Positions 13,101 to 22,605 of a stretch of DNA of 64,000 bases are shown here, piece by piece (the first letter of the stretch is position 1; the number at the start of each line of letters is the position of its first letter). The translations under genes were made by a program, and so were the position numbers. The DNA comes from Edaphochlamys debaryana (lineage: Eukaryota > Chlorophyta > Chlorophyceae > Chlamydomonadales): contig JAEHOE010000049.1 in the NCBI GenBank assembly GCA_016858145.1, forward strand, positions 186,001 through 250,000, written 5' to 3'. The notes below the pieces were generated by a model, which was given only the letters and a program-made list of their open reading frames with translations, did no database searches and was not told the DNA's origin.

Positions 13101-13844
13101 GGTCCTTTTCGGCCCACCAACCAGGGCCAGGCACTGCAGCAGGCTGCTCACCGTTTCGGTCGTGGCATGCATAAGGGCTCATGGACCAGTCTAGGTAGAG
13201 AGTGATGTTGGGTGACTCGAGGCGGTAGAACCCCATCCTGGTCGGGGATGGGTGTGCGTGGAGGGCATGAAACGGGGACGGAGCGGTGGCAGGTGCACGA
13301 CGGGTGCTGCCCAAGCTACTCAGGGGCAATCGGTGCGTTGCAATGGGGCACTGAAGGACCCGTGAAGCCCGGGCTGAGGTGCTACAGACCAGCGGCGCAA
13401 GTCCTTGTTACTATGTGATAGTCATATGGCCTGCAGTAACCTTCAAGCCAGAAGATACTTGCCCTTACCTGGCAACCCAGTTGTTGAGCATTGACCTGGT
13501 GCACAGGGGCAGAAGGGCACAGGGGCATGAGGGCACTACCACAAGGCGGTCGTCGTCCGCAGCGCGTGCCCAAGATGGGGGGTACTCCCCTATGTCCAGG
13601 CGCTGGGCCAGCAAGGTCCCCCACAGCACGGCTGCAGCACGTTCCTCCCCGATCAGCAGACCCACCCGAGGCCGGACTCCGTTCCTTGCAACCGCACGCA
13701 GGGATTCGGAATCGTCAGCTCGCTTGCGATGTCACGAATCAACCTCTCGGGAAATCGGTAGCTTGGCTTCAGGTTGAGTTGGAAGAGGGAGCAGTCGGCT
13801 GCCCGTATTAACAGCAGTGTCAGCACGACAGCCAGCCGCGACAT
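10175..13844 (-). CDS. FT-A: secreted/Golgi fucosyltransferase-like glycosyltransferase (12 exons)
   Basis: Exons on the minus strand: 13844-13666, 13495-13469, 13237-13152, 12959-12919, 12505-12436, 12042-11960, 11779-11623, 11401-11250, 11106-10987, 10732-10706, 10529-10482, 10315-10175, giving 376 residues. The start opens a signal peptide (LAVVLTLLLIRAADCS). Motifs: SMLNNWVAR encoded by a 27-nt exon, LYLDWSMSPYAC, FVALHVRGGDKIAEYAGRG, RTCVVMGDDPVLAE, SFITDLNIM and AAAPYFVGNTVSNVVSM. The HVRGGDK, GDDP and FVG..SN pattern is that of the GT-B fucosyltransferase superfamily (FUT8/NodZ and POFUT). The family assignment is from motif resemblance, and the acceptor is unknown. Introns and phases are the same as in FT-B and FT-C. 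The C-terminal half is nearly identical at DNA level to those copies while the N-terminal half is diverged. Confidence 0.68.
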
Positions 13845-14951
13845 GGCGTCTGAGGCGAGGGGGCGGCGTGGAGAGCCCACAGCTCGGCGGGGTCGGGGGC
13901 TGCCAGTGATGCCGGGGTGGGTATGTGTGCAACTCCGGTTAGCTGGCCAACTCTATTCTGGTTGAGCTGCTCATGTCCCGCCTTGCGCTTCAGTCGCGAT
14001 GTGCTGCTCTTGCTAACGGCCCCGGCCGCGAAGGCGCAGCGGCGCGATGGTCCGAGTCGTCGCCCGCCTCTATAGGGACTTATTGTAAGTTATAGCTCAT
14101 GCACTGCTCTATCGTAATATGTGGTCTTGGTCGTCAGCTCAAGCTGTGTCGCGCCGCGGCGGTTCGTTGCGCTGAGCGCGCAAGTACCTTATCGGCTTCT
14201 ACAGCTACTTATCCAGTAACGAGAGTGATGTAGGTAATAACATAACAGGGCTTGAGCTCAAGCTCTCTGTGTGGCGAAATTCCACGGGCCCCAAATGCCG
14301 CCGGCGTGCGTGCGAACCGCCGTGCCACGGTGCCAGTCCCACCCCATGCCGCCCCACCCCATGCGGCTTCTTGCCACGTTGTTCTCGTCAATCCCCGCCC
14401 CACCCCGCAGAGGCCCCGCCTGCCCCCCACCCGCAGAAAATACCCAACTCTCATGCCTGTGATGTGAGCCAAAGTCCCCACCCACTCTGAGCCCCATGCA
14501 GGCCGCTCCGCTCATCGCTTTCATGATTGACCCGCAGGTCCTGTCACCGGCCGTACGTCCTGCCAGCCCGCCCCGCTCTTCCATCATCTTGCGTCCCGTG
14601 CTTTGCGTTCAGCCAGCATACGGACTCAGCCCTGGCTCAACTTGGCGGTTGCCCTTGCTCCACATCCAGCAGCACGCCTGCCGCGGCCTCCTGCTCCCCA
14701 GCGCCCCTCCCTCCCTCCCTCCCTCTTCCCACCGTTGTCCCTTCCGCCTCTAACCCTTCGGTCCTCTCGCAGCACACGCTGCTTGTTCACGATGGATTGA
14801 TCTCAGTCGCCTCTGGGCCCGCACCACAAAGCTCAGCACCACCCCTCCTCTCCTCACGCTGCTGCCGGCCCCGCCGGCTCTGCGCGCCGCCATCCCGCAC
14901 AGCACCACCAGTCTGTTGGGCTGCACCTCCTCCGCATCCCGAGCAAAGCAG
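13845..14951. other. Intergenic: promoter of FT-A and 3' flank of SKA1
   Basis: No exon supported. It contains a pyrimidine tract of repeated CCCT units at about 14704-14728. The 5' flank of FT-A lies at its left end and the 3' UTR of SKA1 at its right end. Confidence 0.35.
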
Positions 14952-17633
14952 CTACCGGCAGCTTCCCTCCTGCAGAACGTAGACCGTGGTGGAGGCCCCG
15001 TCGATGTTGCAGCGCACCTGCGGACCGGGACCGGTGCGGCAGGCGCAGCAACAGCTTCGGCAGCCTTCCCCGAACGGCCCTTACGTGAGTTCCGTCCTCC
15101 AGGCCCTACGGTCACACGCCCAGAATGAGGGATAAGCTGCAGCCTGGAGCCCACATCGGGGAGCGCAGCAAGGGGCAGGACTAGCAGGTGGCTTGCGGGC
15201 ATTGCTGAGGGCCTTCCTCGTGTGCCGACCCACATCACGCCTCGCCATGCAAGCGCCTTGCATGGCCTTGCTCCCCTCCTGGTACCCTCCTGGCTGCATG
15301 GTGCCGTGCCCTGGCCCCCGGAGATCCACTTCTTCCTGGCCCCCCTGGCCCAGCTGGATCCAGCTGCCGTACGTACCTCCTGGATCCGACCCAGATGGCG
15401 CAGGATGGTCAGCATGCTCTTGCCGGTCTTGTCGGGCTTGATGGCCACCCCCTCCCGCAGGTCCGACTCCAGGAACCAGAAGTGGCCCTTGATGCCGTCC
15501 TTGGTCTGGGGGGTGAAGAGGGGTTCAAGGGAGGGATTGGGGAGTGAGGGAACGTGTGGGTGTTTCGGCACGCGTAGGGCGGCTGTTGCCAGCGTGCCGA
15601 TCACACGAAGCGGACCCCGTTGCCCCTCTTGCATGTGTCGGGGTCCCGCTTGGTCCCCCAAGCCCCCTTGCTCGCCAAGCCCTTCCTCCATCAGCCCCTC
15701 CCCCCTCTCCCCCACCCCCTCTGCTCCACCCACCGCCACACTGTGGTACAGCTCCGTGGCGCGCTTGCGGTCGGCGGGCGCCACCTTCCCGCCGCCCGCC
15801 TTGGCGCCCGCCACCAGGCGCTGGTTGGCGGCGGCGTGGCCCGCCAGCTCCTCAACGGCGGCGTTGAGCTGGGGGGAGACGGGGGGAGGGTAGGTACATG
15901 GCAGGGAAGGGGGGGTATGGGGAAGAGGGTAGGGGGAGGACAGGTAGGCAAGAAGCAGGCCGAACACTGAGACCCACTGTTCCCTCATCGCCAATAGGCA
16001 TGCGCCAGGAGGAGGGGCTCGCACCGCACAGAGCTCCCCTGCCCGCACCACACCAACCGGGGACGCGCGGTGGTGCATCGCGGACCGAGACGGCTACCAT
16101 CTCTCTGGAATAAGACCCTGGTCGCCCCGCTCTAGGCGCCATGCTCCCGCCCCTGCACACACCACCCAGCGCATCCTAAACACACCACCCAGCCCCCCCA
16201 TTTCGCGCACTCAACCCGGGCATGCAATCACCAACCAACCATCCCGCCACCGTACCACCCCCTCCCGCCCTTGTTCTGCGGTTCCGGGTTCGGCTTGCTG
16301 CCTGATTGCTTGTCGCTTTCTAAACGCACTGGCACCTGGCTATCGCGCATAAACCCGAGCACCTAAACTCACCACCCAGCCCCCCATATCGCGGGGTCAC
16401 CCCGACCATTCAATCACCAACCAGCCACCCCGCCACCGTACCACCCCCTCCCGCCCCCACCTTGTCCGCCTGCAGCCGGCCCCGCATGTAGGCCTGCAGC
16501 CCGTCGAACTCCTCGCGTGTCACGTACCAGCGGGGCGCCTCCCGCTTCCTCCGCGCCGCCTCTTCTGCGCCGCCGCCGGGCCCCGCGCCCGCCGCCTGGC
16601 CGCCGCCGCCGCAAAGCCCTGGGCCGGAACGGACGGGCATAGCCGGGGGTTTTAGGCTCACAAGGGGTGTTACGGGTGCAAACAGCAAGCCGAAGGAGCT
16701 CGCAGCCCAAGGTTGGAGAACGCCCCGCGCACGGCAAACATTTGGCTTGATGTGGGTCACGGGCAGTACACTTCCTTTTTGCGGACCCGCTTGGCTTGCC
16801 TGCTTGTGCCCCATCGGCAGAGGCTGCCAGACCACGGCCCGGGCCGATGGCGCCTGCCACGCTGCTGCCCGCGGCCAGCCCCGGCCCCGCCCCTGCCGGC
16901 GCTCGCGAGGGCAGGCGCTGCGGCAGGTTGGAGGCGATGGCGCTGAGGTGCTCGCTCTGGATGCGGCTGGCCTCAATTAGGGCCTCTACCTGCGAGGGAA
17001 TCGAGTCAAGCGTTTGAGGCAGGGTCCGTGGGAGGTGAAGGGCAGGGGCGGGTGACCATGCCCTAATCCAATAGCGTTATGCGTGCCGGGAGGTTTGGGG
17101 GCAAGGATGTGGGGCGGTGGAGCATGGTGGGGGCGGTTGGCTGCTCCCTGGCAGCACCCACGCGACCACACACCTTGGGCATCGCAGACAGCTCCGTCTG
17201 GATGCAGCTCTTGAGGGTTGCCACATGGGCCTCAAGGGCTCGAACGCTGGCCTGCGGGGCGTCACGTTGGGAGCGGGGTTGGGGTGGTCTCGCAGGACAC
17301 GCAGTTGCAGGAGTGGCCTTCACGCGCCGTGTCGCCATGGCATGCTCTGACCCCTGTCACAAGCAAGAAGGCGCACGCCTGACCGCCACGTCCCAAAACC
17401 CTCCGCCCCTCGCCTCTAGCCCCGAGAGGTCCTTGGTGAAGAGGTCCTTGGCGCCGTCTGCACATGGCGTGTGTATGGGGAGATGCTGGGCAAAGTGGCC
17501 AAGTGGCATGCACGATGTCCAAGAAGGCCCCGTCTTGTTCCGACTTACCCTCTAGCCGCAGAAGCGTTAAGCGCTTGAGTTCCGACACGCGCTCGGTCAG
17601 CGCGTCACCAAGCTCCGCGAACGAGTTGGACAT
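14952..17633 (-). CDS. SKA1: SKA1, spindle and kinetochore-associated protein 1
   Basis: Eight exons on the minus strand: 17633-17549, 17457-17414, 17251-17174, 16989-16836 (3' edge least certain), 16618-16461, 15868-15734, 15505-15377, 15017-14952, giving about 282 residues, close to the roughly 255 of animal SKA1. The N-terminus is a predicted coiled coil (LTERVSELKRLTLLRLEG; ASVRALEAHVATLKS), where SKA1 pairs with SKA2/SKA3. A Gly/Ala linker follows. The C-terminal microtubule-binding winged helix reads VTREEFDGLQAYMRGRL, then LNAAVEELAGHAAANQRLV, then IKGHFWFLESDLREG, then MLTILRHLGRIQEVR, then a TTVYVLQ strand just before the stop. In opisthokonts the SKA complex couples kinetochores to depolymerising microtubules. 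Exon 2 appears to use a GC donor (GAG|GCGAGG). A tandem repeat sits in the intron between exons 5 and 6. Confidence 0.82.
16183..16456. repeat. Two about 87-bp direct repeats inside SKA1 intron 5
   Basis: Copy 1 is at about 16183-16269 and copy 2 at about 16370-16456, offset 187 bp. Both run from CACCACCCAGCCCCCCAT through a CAATCACCAACCA core to CCACCGTACCACCCCCTCCC. Copy 2 ends at the splice donor of exon 5, so copy 1 carries a duplicate of the donor-proximal intron sequence. Confidence 0.8.
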
Positions 17634-18384
17634 TCGTGTCGCGGCGCCCCACGACCCACCGACCGAACAGTTCGCGTTCTACGCTATGTGAGCATAGATA
17701 TAAGAGCGCGATGGGCCTCAGCTGAAGTCTACAGCTGTCTGAAAGTTTTGAAGCTTTTGGGCGTGATGGCGCCGCTTTACCGGAAAGGATAAGCTCAGTA
17801 TGTTAACAGTACTGTTGTGGAGGCCTGCGTGTGCTGGAACCATCACTGCGGCTGCAGGTGTGGAGCGGATGTGCTCCACTTGCGTGCTCCCCCGACCCTC
17901 GCCCCCGCCCGCACCCCTCCGCCCCGGTCCTCCACGGTCGCGCTCCCCGGTGGAACAAGACCCTGCTGACATGCCTCAACCTACGACAGCAGCTTCAGGG
18001 ATTCTGGCCGCGGAACCAGCCGTTCCAGGAAGGCAGGAACTCTCGGTGGATCGAACCTCAGAAGTGCGATCCGCCCGCGCAAAGGCTGGACCCTGTCAGA
18101 CGGTAGTCAGTTGTCAGCCAGCACAGGCTATTACAATACTAACATAGTCCTTGCCCTAGTGCTAGCAGCTGTCGTTGGTGTCAAACGGAAGTTTGCGACA
18201 AAAGTCAAGCTGAATCGGCGGAGCTAGTGCCGCGTAAGCAGTCAGCAGCTTGAAAAAACAACACGAACATAACGAAGTTGCCACTGGATACAGCAATTAA
18301 GTCCAGGAGGGCTCATAGTTACTGGAGTTGGCACGCACCCCGTCCGACCCGGCCCCACCCTGCGCGGGTTGGCACAGCCGCCCG
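17634..18384. promoter_or_regulatory. Divergent promoter region between SKA1 (-) and FT-B (+)
   Basis: A 751-bp gap between two start codons facing away from each other. No coding exon is supported. Both promoters and 5' UTRs must lie here; I cannot place transcription starts from sequence alone. Confidence 0.45.
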
Positions 18385-21300
18385 ATGCTGCGCCTGGCCC
18401 TCCTGCTGACTACCGTCTTCGCTTGCGGAGCTGCCACCAGATCTTCGCACCATCTTCACCCTGGACACATCATCAAGGAGTACGCGCGCTTATCACCCTT
18501 CCGGGAGGCCCCATGTGTTCACTTGCTGGGCGCCTCTCACTCTGGACTGGGGTGCGTGGGCGTTCCAGGGTGCACCGGGGGCCTTCAAGGGAGGTCTTCG
18601 TCCGCTGTGGGCACTCCCGATCAGCCGAGGCCCGCATGTCAAGTAGCCTCTGCGGGGTTATCCCATGGCTCGCATATGTCAGCGTCCATGCAGCTGATGC
18701 AGCTTCTCCATGCCCTCCTCTTCCACTCCATCCTCTAAGCTATGCTCAGACCACGAACCCATCCCCACATTGTGCTGCCCCTCCCTGCCCTGCAGCTCTA
18801 TGTTGAACAACTGGCTGATGCGGTGAGGACACCTGGCTCGAGGGGCGGCGAGTGGGCGAGGGAGCATAGAGAACAATGTCGAGGGGAGGGAGGGCTCGCG
18901 TGGGGTACCTGGCACAGCTGGCTGGTCTAGCCAGCGCTGAGGCGAGGAAATCACGCACACGGCAGTGCCTGCAGGCTAGCTACAGCCGACACCAAGGTGG
19001 CAGTAAAGCACTGAAGCCGTAGCGTGTAGCAGCGGAGTTCCCAGACCGACTCCAGTTTGCTTACACGTGCGCCTTCCCCCCTCGCCTCCCCCCTCCCTCT
19101 CCGCCTTGAACCCCCCATCCCCCGGCCGCCACGCCCATCAGGATGGGCCTTCTCCGCTCCGAGGCCCCGAACGCCACAGTGTATCTCGACTGGTCACCGA
19201 GCCCCTACTCCTGTCGGGAACCAGGCGGTGCGCTGGGTCGGTCCGTCCAGCTGAATTGGGGCCGGCATCGGAGGGGTACCGGAGGGCCCTTTGAAGGCCG
19301 GCTGCCGAGTCTAAGCTGCCCGTCCCAGCTCACGCTTACATCAGCAACATAGAATCATCCCTGTGTGCTGCCGCTTTTTTGCTGCCGCTGCTGCCTTCGC
19401 CCGTGCCCAGACCAGTCGCGTGACCCAATGGAAGACTTCTTCCTCCCCCAGGTGTGGAATCCGGGGCTCAGCCGGGGAACCATGCTTGGCTCGGGGTTGC
19501 GGGACTGGGGACTGGGGTAGATCGAATGGGGTGGAGTCAGGCAAGCCGATCCCTCGCGCATTTCCTTTCCGCCCATCATGCGCAATAGGGGTCACGGAGT
19601 GCATAGCTTGTCATACGAAGTTGAATTGCCTTTCGAAAGCCGACCTGCCTCTTCAGGTGCTAAGGGTCATGTGGGACGTCGAGGCCTCGTCCCAGCCCAG
19701 GGGTCATCATCGCCGCTGCCTCACCTGGCCCCCTGCTCCCTGCCCTCCAGCTTCTCCCACCGCGGTTCAAGTCGGCTGCCGATGCGGGCGACCTGGCGCA
19801 GAAGCGATGCATCAGCTCAGGTGTGTGAATATGTGGTTGTGAAGGGCTCAATTCCCCCTGGACGAGTGGGGGTTGGGCCTTGGGGGCTTGGGGGCTGGGA
19901 GCAGGGGCAGTGGGCCATGCCAGCATAGCACACAGCTAACGTGCGGAGGACCCCTTGGTTCCTGGACGAGCAGGGCATCCTGAGACAGCGCACTACAACC
20001 GCCTGTACAACAAGCTGCTCTGCAAGCACGCGAACGACGCGCCCACGCCGGTGGAGCGGGTGGGTGCATGAGTGACGGATGGAGGCCCTGCCCACTGCCC
20101 ATCTGGTTGCCACGGCCGCCGGGTGTCCTTGCTTCCCTTGGCCCTCGCTGCATTTGTCGGCCTGATGGGGCAGTGGCAGCTTCTACCTGTGGGCCCTTCT
20201 GAGGGAAGGCGAGGGAAGGCGAGGGAAGGCGAAAAGTCCTAATGTAAGGGGCAAAAATGGAAGACAGAACAGCTCCACGTCACAGACTGCGGCCTGTGCA
20301 CGTGCGTGTTCCCCCTTGTCATCGCCCCCAGGGCCCCCGCTGGCTGGCCGTGAAGCGCGCTCTGCTGCAGGCGGTGTGCCCCGCCGTGGTGGGCCTGTGG
20401 CGCTCGCTGCACCCCTCCCTGCAGGCGGAGGCGGACGCAGTGGTTCATTCGCTGCCGCAGGAGCCCTTTGTAGCACTGCATGTCAGGGGTGAGCGGGGGC
20501 CAGGATGGCGGGTAATAATCCTGTGTTGTCAGAACCCTTGGCCTGTGAACGGGTTGGAAGTCCTCGGTGGAATGAGGGACCCCAGCGGATTCCCAGGACT
20601 GACCGGTGCACTACTGGTACTGCCTTTCGTCTTTGCCAGGTGGAGATAAAGTCACGGAGTACGCGGGACGCGGCGCCCGCACGGACTCGGACCACTCCCT
20701 GCTCGCGGGCATGGCGGCGCTTGCCACGCGGCACCCCAGTGCACGGGGGCGCACGTGCGTGGTCATGGGGGACGACCCCGTGCTTGGCCAGGTACGGGTA
20801 CCGCATGGTCAGTGTGGGAAGGGCATGCTATGTGCTGCGGCGGCTGCCGCTCTCTCTGCCTTCATTTGCCCCCCTGTGCCGCTGCAGGTGGTGATCGCCC
20901 ACGCTGCCAAGATTCTGAAGTGCAAGGCCTTCCATCTGCGCATACCGTCGCTTAACCAAACCACGCCGCAAGCGAGCGACACGAGTTCGACACTAGGACA
21001 CGAGCAGGTGCGTGGACGGGCGGGCGCTTGCCTATGTCTGCAAGCACCTGCCAGCTGTGAGGGGCCCGGCTCTGCTATCACACACACCTGACTCCATGCC
21101 CACCCGTTCACGCCACGCAACAGGATCGCTTCAATTCTGCGCCAGTTGAGGTAGGTCTTGCCGTTGCCAAGGCCAACTAACGGTTGATTCACCCTTTTGG
21201 CGCACATGGCATGCCATGTTGCTAACTTCAGCGGCAGGTCCTGCTTGCAACCATCCACATCTGGCAGTAGCTCCGCAGCCTGACGGCGCTGACGGCGCAC

Positions 21301-21800
21301 GCCTTGCTATCTGATTCGCCCGCACGCAGCAACGATGCGCCGGCGCCCGGTCCTTCCTCACAGACCTGAACATCATGGTGGGGGGAGGGGCCTGCATCCC
21401 TGACTTGCGTTGACCTTCTGGCCCCTGGGGACCCTGGCTGGCGCTCCCGGTGCTGGTGTTGTGGGGGCTGGTGTCTCAAGGACTGGTGTGCGACCCTGTA
21501 TGGGACGTGGCCGGCGGCGTAGGGCCGTGTTCGGCGCAGAGCTCCCCAGCATCAAGCCAAGGTCTGAATCGCTCGGCAGACACGAAGCCAAGCGGTCTTC
21601 CCGCATTGGTCCCACTCACACCGCCCCACCCCCCTTCGCACCACTTCCCCAACCGTCAGGCCGCCGCGCCCTACTTTGTGGGCAACACGGTGTCCAACGT
21701 TGTGTCCATGGCCTTCTGGCTGCGGGGCTGCGTGCACCACCACGACCTAGACACGCTCTTCGACGGAGACGGATACACGGACTGGCCCTTCTGGCTGTGA
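18385..21800 (+). CDS. FT-B: secreted/Golgi fucosyltransferase-like glycosyltransferase (12 exons)
   Basis: Exons: 18385-18551, 18796-18822, 19142-19227, 19411-19451, 19751-19820, 19974-20059, 20332-20488, 20640-20791, 20888-21007, 21124-21150, 21330-21377, 21660-21800 (stop TGA), all in phase, giving 373 residues. The signal peptide is LRLALLLTTVFACGAAT. Motifs match FT-A: SMLNNWLMR in a 27-nt exon, VYLDWSPSPYSC, DQSRDPMEDFFLP, FVALHVRGGDKVTEYAGRG, CVVMGDDPVLGQ, DRFNSAPVE in a second 27-nt exon, SFLTDLNIM and PYFVGNTVSNVVSM. The gene is intact, with no in-frame stops in the spliced model. It lies head-to-head with SKA1 and tail-to-tail with FT-C. TGTAA at 22202-22206 and 22211-22215 may end its transcript. 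The activity is inferred from fucosyltransferase-type motifs; donor and acceptor are not shown by sequence. Confidence 0.68.
20207..20235 (+). repeat. Short tandem GAGGGAAGGC repeat in FT-B intron 6
   Basis: About three 10-bp units (GAGGGAAGGC) in the intron between exons 6 and 7 of FT-B. It is a simple repeat with no other feature. Confidence 0.75.
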
Positions 21801-22605
21801 GCCAGACTTGGAGTGGTCATGGGCAATTCCTGGCCATGGCTGACGGGGTCCTTGAGGGGGTTGTGTTGGGTTGCGACCCGAGGTTAGGGGTCTGTGGTGT
21901 TACAGGTCGGACATACCGGCTGTACGTAGGGTGCGATTGAATCGACGGTAAAGTCTCGATATGAAGGCGCAACTCGCACAAGGCCAGTGCCGCAACGCAG
22001 GTCCCGCCCCCCATCCAGAAAGCATTACGTTTGAGGCTGGCATTTGATCTTTTCGGAGGCCTGCCCAGCGGTCCCGGCACAGCAGTGGACCTATCCATGT
22101 CGGAGGCTCTGAGCCACCAGTTTCGTTCCCTCCTCCCACGTTCTCAGGTTTCACGACAGGCCTTCTCAGACGCACTGTAGAGGAAAGGCACGTGAAATCC
22201 GTGTAAGACATGTAATTGAAGTTGGCCTTTAAGACAAGACTGCTTGCCGTAGCCCCGCGCCCCCGCCCCCCCCCACACACATTGCCCAATACCTAAGCTC
22301 ATCAAGTTCAGCTTGCAAGCCTGCCAGCTCTAGTAGTGCTCACTCGACAGTCCTCCGTCATCAGTACCCTGCCTTGCAAGCGCCGCCAGTACTCAAGGAA
22401 CGCTCCTGCGCTGACAGTGCACCCCCCGCCCCCCATCCGCGGCTGCCACACAACGCCCACCCGGCCGGTGAGGCCTGTGTTCACAGCTCGTGTGCCGTCG
22501 GCCAATTGTCCGTGGGCACTTACCACTCCCGAGAGGCTTGCTCGCCCGTGCCTTGCTTCCAGCGGTTCACGACCTTATAGACAGACCCAACCAGCTCAGC
22601 GTCGG
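21801..22605. other. Intergenic between convergent FT-B and FT-C (3' UTRs)
   Basis: No coding exon. The + strand has TGTAA at 22202 and 22211, and the minus strand has TGTAA (TTACA on +) at 21900-21904. If both are used, the two 3' UTRs overlap. Includes a C-rich run near 22260. Confidence 0.4.

Noticed and set aside
14750..16078. Single 442-residue minus-strand ORF through the SKA1 region
   Set aside because: It reads through SKA1 introns; splicing at clear GT-AG sites gives a better SKA1 protein.
20207..20235. Possible CRISPR-like repeat
   Set aside because: Directly adjacent 10-bp units without spacers, inside an intron of a eukaryotic gene; a simple repeat.
19142..21800. FT-B as a pseudogene because no long ORF covers it
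   Set aside because: Splicing 12 exons in phase gives an intact 373-residue protein equal in structure to FT-A and FT-C.
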